Below, in pieces: positions 23,309-33,932 of a stretch of 64,000 bases of DNA. A program made the translations under genes and the position numbers. The notes below the pieces were generated by a model. That model saw only the letters and a program-made list of their open reading frames with translations, searched no databases and was not told the origin of the DNA. The stretch spans positions 62,001 through 126,000 of the forward strand of contig NW_026516681.1 in assembly GCF_025766255.1 (NCBI RefSeq). Reading direction: 5' to 3'. Position 1 is the stretch's first letter. Each line of letters starts with the position of its first letter. Origin of the DNA: Zychaea mexicana (lineage: Eukaryota > Mucoromycota > Mucoromycetes > Mucorales > Lichtheimiaceae).

Positions 23309-26300
23309 TCATTCAGTAATGGTCGTATCGTTATTATTGTTGGCTTTCTTTTGGGTTTTACTTTGATAGAGGTCCCTGAGAACCTGCTGGTCCTTCTTCT
23401 GCCGCTGCCGATCAACATGGTCCGCTCCGCCCGTCTTTTTGAGTTTCCTTGACTCCACAAACGATGACAGTTCTCTTTCGAAGTCGTCAATTCGATTAGC
23501 AAGCTCACGTGCCCGCATCTTCTCCGCCTGTTGCAGCGCCTTGACACGTCTTCCATGGTCAACTTCGATCGTTGATAATTGTTTCAGGACATTTGACATC
23601 GCCTCTTCTTCACAGATAGCAGTGCCGCCACCAAGAGTTATACTGCTGCTGCTGCTGTTGTTGTTGTTGTTGTTGTTGCGGTCACCACCATCGCCATTAC
23701 CAACGCCACCTCCACAAAACAGGGCCGACGGCGGCGGAACGAATTTCTTCTTGCCGTTTCCGCGAGCTTGAATCTCAGATATCTTCAAAAGCTGTTGCAG
23801 AACATGAAGCAAGTCCGCATGGTCGTCCCGTAAATCCAGGAGCAACGCCTCTTGATCTTTCAAAAACTGCTGTTCTTTGACGACCATCTGCAGTTCAGCC
23901 TCCCAGGTGGCCTTCCATGTCGGCTTCACTGACCGAGTCAATTCGGACAGCCGCTCGATTTCATCTTCCAAAGCCCTCCCTTCTGTTTGGCAATGATCAA
24001 GTTGGGCTTGAGACGGGCGGCAACGTCGTTGTGTCACATCTAATTTAAGCTGGTCAATCATGTCCTGCAGATCCTGCATCCGTCCAGTGATTGAGTTTGC
24101 CATAGTTTCGGCACGTTGTTTCGTCTCCAATACATAGCTGCGTCGGTTGCTGCTGCTGCTGCTGTTGTTGTTGTTATTCCCGCCCTCAGGATCATGATGA
24201 TGCATCACTAGCATACTGTTGTGCGTCTTTGATGATGGGGATGATGCTGCTGCTGTGGTAGTAGTGGTGGTAGTACTAGCAGCAGCGGCAGCAGCGGTGT
24301 TTTTGAGCTCTGACAAGAGTGCAGTAGTCTCTCGCTGAAACTCCTTGGCTACTTGTCGCAGCACTCCTAGATCACGTCGTAAGTGTTCAATTTCGTCTTG
24401 CTGTTGCTGAAGGATGGTGTGATGCATCACCTTTGCACCATTGTTTCTTTTGCTGCTGCTGTCACTCGTGCTGGTGGTCGCCACCACGTTGCTGCCTATT
24501 TCATCTGCTGCTGCTGCTGGTTGATGATGGATTGTCGGCGTCTCACGTTGGTTTTGGTAAACCCTTCGATGCTCTCGTAACTCTTGATGGATGCGGTCCA
24601 ATTTGGCTGAAATTATGTCCACGTTATCTGTAACAATAGACGTATTGTTAATATTATACAGAATGCAAATTATATTAGTTGTTTATATGGATCTCACCCC
24701 CTGATTTTCCGCATCGTTCTATTTTTTACACACATAGATTATATAAAACATACGTTATTATAATCATACCTTGTGACGATGATGATGACATTGTAGTACC
24801 AGCTGTAGCCCTAGTAGGGTGTGAGGCCATTGATGAAGATGATGCTACCGGTGACGCTAACGATAGAAGGGCATGGGGCCCCACATCACTCATATCCTCG
24901 AGCTCGTACATGATCCTGCTGACCGAGTCCTGTATCTTGATGATGCCTTTGCTGTTGCCAATGTCTGCCTTGACGCAGTCCTTTGGAAGGCCAAACTTTT
25001 CGAGAAATGCCATGCCAAGTGCTGCTGGTGTCACAGGTTCATGCTGCTGCCACATCACCTTCTTCACCTGGTCGCCCATTTGCAAAAACAAAGGGAATGC
25101 ACCTGATAGGCTCCCAGCTATTTTGGGTTTTAGCATGTCAACAAAAAACCAGCCTTGTCCCACATAAATACACATTCACAACACATCTTCACCCCCCACA
25201 AATATTCCCTGCGGAGTCTCGCTGTCTCTTGCTTTTTTCCAGGTTGCATAATCACCTTTTCTCTCCACCCGTTGCTTCTCTTTCTCTTCTACTGCATTTG
25301 ATGTCGTTGCGGAATGACACAGTCGCTGTTGTGGCGATACGATTGGCGGCGGTGGCGGCACACCATCATTGTTTCGACGGATCAATGTCGGATGTCGCCG
25401 GGGTGGTGTCACAGGTGAATTACCATCACTGTGCAAAGTGTTCGCGCGTCGAACTGATGACCTACGGGCTAGGTTATCCTGTTGCTTGAGCGCATCGAGC
25501 GCGTTTTGTGTATTCACGTCGGTCATATCAAGATCAGAGCTACGGACAGCAGCAGCATTGCTATGTGACATTATAGAAGAAGATGACCGATGACTTGCAC
25601 GCGGAGAGCTGACGGGCGACGACGATGACGATGTTGACGACGTCGTGCTATTGTTGCTGCTACTACCGCGCGATGTGCGACGAAGGGGTGCAATTGATGC
25701 AGGCGGTGCCTCGCGCACTTGGGCCTGTTTATGCTTCAACGATTGCAACAAGCGCAAAATTATGTCACGGATTGTTGGTAAGTGCTGCTCTAATGCTGTT
25801 TTTGAAGGTGGATTGTCGAGTGTTGCAGCCAAGCATTCGTAGAGTTGGTCGGGGATATGAGCTACATCGCTTTATCATTGTGCAAAAGTGGGAGAATGCA
25901 TGAGCGCGCGGCGGCATAAATAAGCTGGAAGTGTAAGCATTTCCCCCTTTCTCTCTACTGAGACACTTATCACACTTTTTTATTTCAAGCTGTTGTTGTT
26001 TTCAAATCACCTCACTGTTAGTGGTGCAGCCTGCAATGCTTGCTTGACACGTTCGAATTGACTGGCCAGATCTTTGTATACACTCATCACTTGAACATCC
26101 ATCATTTGACCTAGCGACCATGCTGTCAAGGCTTCAAGGAACTTTTTGGTGTATGTCAAAAGTACAGTGATCGTTTGCTCAATATCGGCCATTATCTACA
26201 TAGAGGAGAAACATTTAGCTGGCTGCTGTTGGTGCTGGTAGGTTATGGGCGAGTAAAAGATCGGTTTTGCTGAACTAAAGCTATACTTACAGATGGTGCA

Positions 26301-26503
26301 ACAGTATGTGGCCGTTTCAGAGAAGAAGAGGGGTGCGGCTCAGTCGCGGCACTGGACATGGACGTCGTGGTATTATTAGCGGCGGCGATCTTCTGCGGCA
26401 GCGGCGGTGAAGGTACGGAGGATGACGATGATGTGGTGGAGGCTAACGAAACGGTCACTGCCTTATGTCTTTCCAATTCATCGCCGTTATTTTCCATGAG
26501 CAT
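23309..26503 (-). CDS. BUD6: actin- and formin-binding polarity protein Bud6/AIP3
   Basis: Five exons (26291-26503, 26011-26195, 25193-25869, 24770-25102, 23309-24627) give 908 aa. The conserved N-terminal block is IEQTITVLLTYTKKFLEALT...VYKDLASQF (about 74-115), then DVAHIPDQLYECLAATLDNP and LPTIRDIILRLLQSLKHKQA. The AIP3 core starts near 360 with GAFPLFLQMGDQVKKV and continues with MYELEDMSDVGPHALLSL and a long coiled-coil region holding VKPTWKATWEAELQMVVKEQ (about 702-721). Low-complexity Asn, Ser, Ala and Thr runs interrupt the coil. Bud6 nucleates actin together with formins and marks sites of polar growth and cytokinesis. The start could instead lie at 26575 in the same exon. The gene is convergent with the F-BAR gene. 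Confidence 0.9.
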
Positions 26504-27017
26504 GTATGTTGCTTCTTTTGGCGAGTTGGTTTGGATGTTAGAAACGAAGAAAATTACAATTGACTGGAATTGCAAACAATAAAGATGCGGTATGAGATAA
26601 CGTTTCTTCTTTCAGTGTTTGACTGAGCGAAAGAGAAACAAGGGAAACAAGCGATTATAAGTTGTGCACAATGGTCTGACCGCATTCTTGATTAAAACCA
26701 CATTTGGAAAAAAATTCCCCTTTATTATTGTACTCTTTCTCCTTCATCTCTTTCTGCTCCCTTAGTTCCAAGCAAGCTTTTCTGGGTCGACCAATCCTCG
26801 TTAGGCCCTTTCTATTTCTTTTTCTATATGTCCGTGGTTTGCGTCTTGTTTGCATAAGAAGTAAAGGAGAATAAATGAAAATAATGGAATATATGTCAAT
26901 GATATTAAGGATTTAATACAACAAAGGTCACGGTCCTTTCTAATACTGTTTGGCACCGGGTATATGGAGCTAAAGTAACAAAAAAAAAGTGTTTGTAATG
27001 GTGAGCTTCTCCTCTTC
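26504..27017. other. intergenic: BUD6 upstream region
   Basis: Upstream region of BUD6 and 3' flank of the KNH-like gene. Short ORFs only. Nothing else is recognised. Confidence 0.4.
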
Positions 27018-27672
27018 CTAATTTAAACACAATACGCTATGTTTGCAATACTTGCCTTTGCCATTATGTGAAGATGAGCATGGGAAAGTTGCACTACAGC
27101 ACATTTTGTTAGACTCAAGTAGCAGAGATGAAAAAGAACCACCACCGGAAATGAACTTGTCGATAGATAACAATACTTACGTGCCAGATACGCGCAGCGT
27201 ATAGGTACCATTACTTAAGTCTTGGGGAATATACCATACGCTCTTCACCGACAAATCCTTGTTGTTGGGCTTCCACGTTGCATTAGATAGATCTGTGACA
27301 AGCTCGTGCGTATCGGCGTTGATGATGTTCACAGTTGTAGATCCGAGTCCTGCCATGCCGTTCTTACGTACTGAAAATTATACGTTTTACACCAAGTGAT
27401 GGATCATCCAGATCATGCCAAGTTAAAAAATAATCAAATTTTAGCATCATGTACTTAAAATTACACCACTTGCTGTTCTTTCTCAAAATAATATTTAGAG
27501 AAGAAAGAAACATACTGTGATACCGGATATCCATAGGGGAATTGACTTGAAAGATGCCATTAGCTGGAGGCTCATCGATAAAGATCTGGTCAGCGGTAGT
27601 GATTGTTACGATGAATAGAAGATACAGAGTGGCAAGCAAAGTTGACGATGATGATAATGTAATGCTTCCCAT
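27018..27672 (-). CDS. small secreted Kre9/KNH-like protein without GPI signal
   Basis: Three exons (27516-27672, 27181-27370, 27018-27093) give 140 aa. Residues 1-31 form a signal peptide (hydrophobic TLLATLYLLFIVTIT followed by TADQ). The mature part reads IFIDEPPANGIFQVNSPMDI then GLGSTTVNIINADTHELV and PQDLSNGTYTLRVSG, the beta-sandwich pattern of the fungal Ser-Thr-rich GPI-anchored/Kre9-Knh1 family (PF10342). The C-terminus (about 26 residues) is short, Cys-containing and hydrophilic, with no GPI-attachment tail, so the product is probably secreted or wall-associated. Kre9/Knh1 are needed for beta-1,6-glucan assembly in yeast, but the role here is inferred only. A longer in-frame upstream extension to 27843 exists but would bury the signal peptide. 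Confidence 0.78.
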
Positions 27673-30303
27673 GTTGAATCGATGAGGTTGTTTTCTGTTT
27701 TGGTTTGGAATGATGATGATGGTAGTATAGCAGCAGCAGTAGAAGAAAGTAATATGATGCTGCTGTTGGTACAAGAATGTAGTATCGTAAAAGAAGAGAG
27801 TCGAAACTAGCACGAATAAAAATATAATTGATTTAAATACCAACCAGAAAAACCAATCGTAGGTTTACCGCATTTAACGGTGCATGGCTTAAAATTTACT
27901 TACTTTGTTAATCACTCTTCGTGCTGCATTCATTCAGATCATTACGGACTTTATATGTCTGACAATGAGCTGAAAGAACGTTAATATAGCTGTTACAAAG
28001 AAGAATAGTGTGTGGCGTGTGGAACTTCTTTGTGAGATAATTTGTATTATGCAAGATTAGCGTATTATAACATTGGGGGGGGGGGAGTGTAGAAAGGGGA
28101 GTGCACTGTGTGATGAACGGGAAGTGCACTGTTTGATGAACGGGGAGTGCCCTGTGTGATGAACGGGAAGTGCACTGTGTGATGAACGGGGATGCGGGAA
28201 GCTCCTCATAATACAAGTTTTACGCTCCATAAAAATTTATGAAGAATAGTAGGACACCGTAGCTGCGTGCTACGCTGTAGCCCATAAAATCCATCAAGCA
28301 AAAAGAACTGATAGAAGTTTGGGGGGAACTGACAAGGTGGATGCGAGAAACTTGCTTATGTGATAATTTTAGGGAGTGGGGTTGAACAAAGCTCTTGGCC
28401 GACGAAATGCAGCTGTATTAATAATGAAATGGTAATCAATCAGACTCTTTATCTCTGACCCACTGACGATGATGGTCATGGCGATCTCCTTATCCCTTTT
28501 TTGCTAAAGCCGACCGAATATCCGCATATTGTTATTTAATTGATTTGCTGCAACGAATCACAGTAACTGGCAATACCTGTTAGAGGAAAAAAATAACAAC
28601 AACGATGTTATAAATTAGATTGGCGTTTATTTATTTGGGCACTTCATTGTTTCTGCTAGAACATATCATACAGTCTAGAATCAATTGAAGATTCAGTAAG
28701 GACCCACAATTTTATTGTACACATCCAACGATAAAAATTATAAATTTATCATCGTCAACCCTACTACATTGGATCCGGTCACTCCACTTGCAATTACAAA
28801 CATATATATATGTATGATGTGTTACTCAATTAGCGGATACTATTACGACACTAGTCCCAGTTCAATATCTGGCCCTAGTCCAACGCCACATCATGTATGG
28901 GAGTGTATGAATCAAAAGGTCCATGTACCAATCCGTTTCTGTATACATATAATTAACGGTAACTATCGTATTTGACTTAGAAACTTGGATCAACAGTCTC
29001 TTAACTGTAGGCCTATCGCGATGACACTCGTATGGAAGATGCACCAGAAACCAAAATTGGAACTTCAGAATGTCTCTCTCTTATCTTCGTTTCTTAAAAT
29101 CATGTGCTGATTAGCACATAATATGATAATACAATTGATAATGTTTGATATGGTTAAGTCGTGTAACGCGTACACGAAATAATTGTAAGTGATACAGAAG
29201 AAAAAGAATCACGAAGAATGCTATACTGGACGTCTTCTTTAATTGTTTGATGTTGTCTTGTAGGGCCGTTTCCAAACTTTCGTAACTTTACAAGTGATGA
29301 CAGTTGAAAACGACTTTGGATCGTTTGAGAATTTTAGTTTTGCGATGAGTGTGTGCGTTTTTGTAGGGTTGTAAGTGAACAATCCCATGCACTCTCCACT
29401 ATACTTTCAACTTAGGAGAAAGACGATGATACATAAAATATACATATTAGTATCGTACTACGGTAGTATAAGATTGAGGAAAAGCTAATTATTGAGGTGC
29501 CACTAAGTCGTTTAAGATATACTGTTTGCTAGCTCAACAGTTCAATGTATCTTTAGGTCTGAAAACGCTTCATACGTTCAACATGGATAACTGATCAACC
29601 AAAAGTGTTATACGTTATACTACTACACCATATAGTCCATTACCACCAGCAGTATAGCAACTATACAGAAAATATACCATTAGAAAAATGTAGAATGACG
29701 CCTGTCATGATAATCATCCGAAATCTCAGGAACCTTCCACAACGCTGGTATTGTGTATTAGAGTAAGCACACTAACAACCGTATGGCGTAATTAATAAGG
29801 TATTGGGTCACGAGTAATATATAGTATTTGATTAGGTTGTATTCACTCTGTGTCGTGTGTCAATAAAGGGTACAAGTAATCCTAAATTGCACTAGCAAGT
29901 AGGAATTACGCGTTTGCGGTAAAGAGGACTATACAATAGATGGTGAGTTAGCTAGAAAAATGCTTGTTTCCAAATACATGAGTAATTTTTCCTCACATAT
30001 AACCACACGACAGTTGTTTATCATTATGTTAGCAATAACAGCTTGCCTTTGAATCGGGGATGGCCTGAAAAAGAGGTAAAGGAGAGGTCAAACGCATCAA
30101 TATGCATACTTTCAATTGAACGACATAAAAGAAGTGGTGGGTTTCAAACAAGATAAACAGTAGTGCATAAAATAGTAGGATCGACAAACAGAGAAGCAAA
30201 CATTACATAATATATTTACGTGTTGTGATTGATTTTCTGGTTATATTATCTTGTGCACATCCAAACAAACAAATACATAATGAAAACAGCAACGAAACTT
30301 TTT
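27673..30303. other. 2.6-kb intergenic stretch with minisatellite
   Basis: AT-rich, no gene seen. It includes a G homopolymer near 28075-28085 next to the 23-bp minisatellite at 28101-28192. From 28200 to 30300 ORFs are short on both strands with no motif. Confidence 0.4.
28101..28192. repeat. minisatellite, four copies of a 23-bp unit
   Basis: Unit GTGCACTGTGTGATGAACGG plus GAA/GGA, starting at 28101, 28124, 28147 and 28170. Copies 2 and 3 each carry one substitution inside the GTGCACTGTGTG block, and the last two bases alternate AA/GA/AA/GA. A G run precedes the array. Confidence 0.95.
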
Positions 30304-32835
30304 TTATTCGCGATCCAAAGTCAGCATCATGCAAAGTGGCTCAATGTTGTAATGTTGCCTATGACTACTACTACTGCTACCCCCGCTCTGATCGCCCATG
30401 TCCCCTTCAGATATTGGTGAAAATACAGGATGATCTTGCATCGTCGGTATTGCTGTTGTTACTGGTGGATGTGGAGGCTGTAGCGTCGCCATCGTCGTCG
30501 TTGCAGACTCTATGGGATGAGCAGAGAAAGAGGAAGGTGCAGGAAGTGAATGACTTGCTAGTGAATCCCCACTACTTCCACTTTGTTGTGATCCACGATT
30601 CCTTGCTGATGGATTTTGGATATATTCCTCATACGCGTTGATGTGTTCCAAAAATCCCTCATAATCTGTCACAGGCCTACTATGTGCACGACGTGTACGC
30701 TGATCCAAAGCATCGGTACCTCCAGAAGACGGTTGTCGAAATTGGTGATGATGGTGATGATGGTGGTGATGGTGGTGTGTCGCCGGGATATATGCTGCAT
30801 AAGGGTGGACATGCGATGGTGGTGATGTTGCTATTGTTCCTGTTGCTGTTGAAGAAGAAGACGAAACAAGATGGCGTGTTGTGTTTGACGGTTCAGAGGA
30901 AGTATGTGCATGCATCAATGACGGTGGTTGCGGTTGACGTGTTGTTGGCGGATGAGGCGTTATAGAGTACGTATCATGCTCCGGAGCCGCCATAGGTTGA
31001 GGCCGCATAGGTGGCGAAATGTGTGTGAGCGAGCCCCCACCTGTAGATGGTGTCGAACCGGTGTGTTGATACAACTCTCCACTGCTGGCACCGGACGAAG
31101 AATCACCGGTGGACAAGGAAAATGTCTTTTGCTGACCGATCAAAAGCAAACTATATCCTCCGTCTTGTTGATTGTCGGAGAGCATGAAACACGTCAAGTC
31201 TTGCGGATAGGCATGGTGCTCGCCATCAAAAGATGTGGTTGAGATTGCAGACCAGTGTTTCCGGCGGATATTGAACACATCGATGGATCGTAGCGAGTGT
31301 GCATGGAGGATGTTATTATCATCGCGATCTTGGCGTACTGTTTGACCACCAAATACAACCAGCTTGTGTGATCCGATCGCTTGCATTGTACAATAAAATC
31401 GATCGCGTGGCGGATTTCCAGTCGTCTCCAGGATCAGATCACGCCGTAGCGAGTCGGCGATCGGTTCAGATCTCATCACAGCATCTCCGCGGCGATACGA
31501 GTAGGCCTCTGGATGATCGTACTTGTACCATGTCCATGTCTCCGTGTCCAAGCGATACAGCACATCGTGAACCATATTCCATTCGGGCTGAATTTGGCAC
31601 CCGCCAAAGATGTACAGATCGTCCTGGAGCACCGCAGATGCATGTCCAAACCGAATTGGAGGTATCTGCCTATAGTTGTCGTGTATTTAAATATGACTTT
31701 CTCCGTAATCCACACATGCACAATAACTTACCCTTCTGTTCTAGGTTCGTTCCAAGTATTTGTTTCGGTATCGAACAGATGCAAATCGTTTTCTCCTGTA
31801 GAATAGTTTAGCAGGTAGGTCAACAAAAGGAGAAGGGAAGGGGGGGGGAGGGGGTACCGAGAAGTGATAAAGTAAGTAAAATGCTTTGCCTTAATATGCT
31901 CGTATCATAGTAGTATCAAAGACGCCAGTGAGTCGCACGGGTCGTTGGTGTGGATAATGATGATGGTGGTGATTTAGTAGTAGTAGTAATGGAAGTAGTA
32001 GGAAGGAGGAGGACGACTTACCCGGCGAGTTGGAGCAGGCACCTCCAAACACAACCAAGTATCGCCTGTTCAACACATCCACGGTATGATCATGCCGAGG
32101 TCGAGGCACCTGCCCACGCATCAATCTTATCCGCTCGAACGACCACGTCTCTATATCAAGTACGACCACATCATTCGACAACGTTGTAGACATGACTTGA
32201 CGCCCACCAAACATGTAAATACGCGAGCCGATCGCTGCCGCTGGAGCTACGAAAGGTGTGTAGTCAGGATATGGTTGAAGTTGCTGCCTCTGCCAAATTC
32301 CACGCCGAATATCATATATAAAACACACAGGCTCCACTGTCATGAATGGCATGTACAATCGATTGCCAATGCATGCAATACATCGCTGATGGTATACGGG
32401 TGGAGGTAAATTAAGCGGCATTGTTGGTGTCGACGTAGTTGTCGTTGCTGCAGTCGCTGTGGTTGGAGCTGCAGATGACAAAAGTGCATAGCCGCCACCC
32501 GCACCGCCACCGCCACCTGTCACGTCTTCATTATACTCGCCACTGACGTCGTCGTGATGGTCGTCGTCTTCTTTACTGTCACCTTCACCATCGTCACCTG
32601 ACATGGGAAACACGGATATCGAGTCTTGTCGCGTTGTTCGCGCCTGCTGCAATTGTTGGACGCGTAAATGGAAGCGTGCTGATTCGAAACTGAGTTCCCG
32701 TCGTACGAGTGAATGGAAGAGGCGACATGTTTGTGATAGCTCTGCCAGCGAGTAAGTGTCCAAGTACTCCAATATCAGCTGTAAAATGTCCAAAGTCAAT
32801 CTTGAGATGTTGGTTGAAGAAACAGTTTCAAACAT
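30304..32835 (-). CDS. F-box protein with Kelch repeats
   Basis: Three exons (32022-32835, 31732-31795, 30304-31669) give 747 aa. The N-terminus is an F-box (about 10-50: LTLDILQLILEYLDTYSLAE, LSQTCRLFHSLVRREL). An acidic/Gly-rich linker follows. Kelch-type blades then appear from about 165: CIGNRLYMPF, AIGSRIYMFGGRQ, DTETNTWNEPRTEGQ, RFGHASAVLQDDLYIFGG, DTETWTWYKYD, GSHKLVVFGGQT, VFNIRRKHWSA. The C-terminal third is Ser/Pro/His-rich with an 11-His run and no domain. By family, F-box/Kelch proteins are substrate receptors of SCF ubiquitin ligases: the F-box binds Skp1 and the Kelch propeller binds the target. The target is unknown. The start is the first ATG before the F-box, and an upstream exon is possible. 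Confidence 0.85.
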
Positions 32836-33932
32836 CGAAATACAAAGAGATATTCTTGATGCGATCAATGGAGAAAATGCAAATGGGGATCCCGGAGGGG
32901 GAAGCCTAAATACGGATTATGTGTTGGCGGTATTTATATGTAAATGTAAAAAGATGTGTATAGATGTTTCTATGGCAGGGTAAAAAATCTTAAAAGCGGA
33001 AGTTTACTTACGTTGTTGGTTTGCGGATCGTTAAGATAAATAGGTCTTAGCGATATAAGGGAAGTGAAAGATGACGATGACGATGACGATGATGATATGT
33101 CGTTTGGTTCACATGGAAATGAAAGAAGGCAAAAAAGATGTTATATAAATTCCTACACACTCACGTACATTTTGCAGGCGTACGCGCGTGGATATACAAA
33201 TGTGATGTTCGTTGCCTTTCGATCGGAATACTGCACCTGGTTCCACATACCTCCAAAGCTACTCCGGCATCAATGGAAAAGCAAAAGAAGAGTAAAGCAC
33301 GCAAGGAAAAGTAGGTTCATGTTCCTAATTGTTCTGGAAAACCCAATATCCGTGGGACATGGCCTATCCATTGTCCATATTTGGAGGACAGAACCTGATA
33401 GAACATTTTTAAGGTTAGCTTAATGGCAATGGTTCCTTGGTGCCTGTCGAATTTAACCGTCCTATGCTTAAATCTTATGTTCTATGCCCTTCTATCTTGT
33501 TCCAAGCGTGCCGCCTGAAATTGGGCATACTTTTCTGCATCCTCACTGGCAATAATTCGCCACCTTTTTATATGTTCGGTATGTTTGACGTACTGCTTTC
33601 GAGAAGGTAGACGCTCTTATCATTGCTATACTCAATTATTAGGTCACAAATAGTTCGTCATGGGGTTGCATAAGCATAACTTGATAGTCAAACTGCTGGA
33701 AGTGAACCGAGAAACTGGTTACCAAAATTATATATTCTTTAAACATTTAGGAGAAGGGGCATGGATAGGTAAAAAAAAGCAGGTCATTCGTTTACAAAGA
33801 GAGAGGTGCTTAGAAAAATACAATAGAGTGCTATTTAGTGCTATGTACAGTATAGAAAACAAAACAAAAGAGGAGGATAAATAAGAAAACGAAACTAGAA
33901 AGCAAAAGCCACAAATGTGTCGATAAAGAAGA
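32836..33932. other. intergenic with a 45-codon coding-like patch
   Basis: Contains a GAT repeat (33070-33096) and, on the minus strand at 33482-33616, an open segment reading KQYVKHTEHIKRWRIIASED and EKYAQFQAARLEQD, bounded by stops. Its composition is protein-like and basic/helical, but it lacks an ATG or convincing splice sites. It may be a relic or an unmodelled exon. Nothing else is seen. Confidence 0.4.

Noticed and set aside
28101..28192. Possible CRISPR-like array
   Set aside because: The 23-bp units are directly tandem with no spacers, in a eukaryotic context; it is a minisatellite.
33064..33423. Plus-strand ORF beginning with an Asp run
   Set aside because: The Asp run comes from a GAT repeat, the ORF begins without ATG, and the rest shows no domain or splice context.
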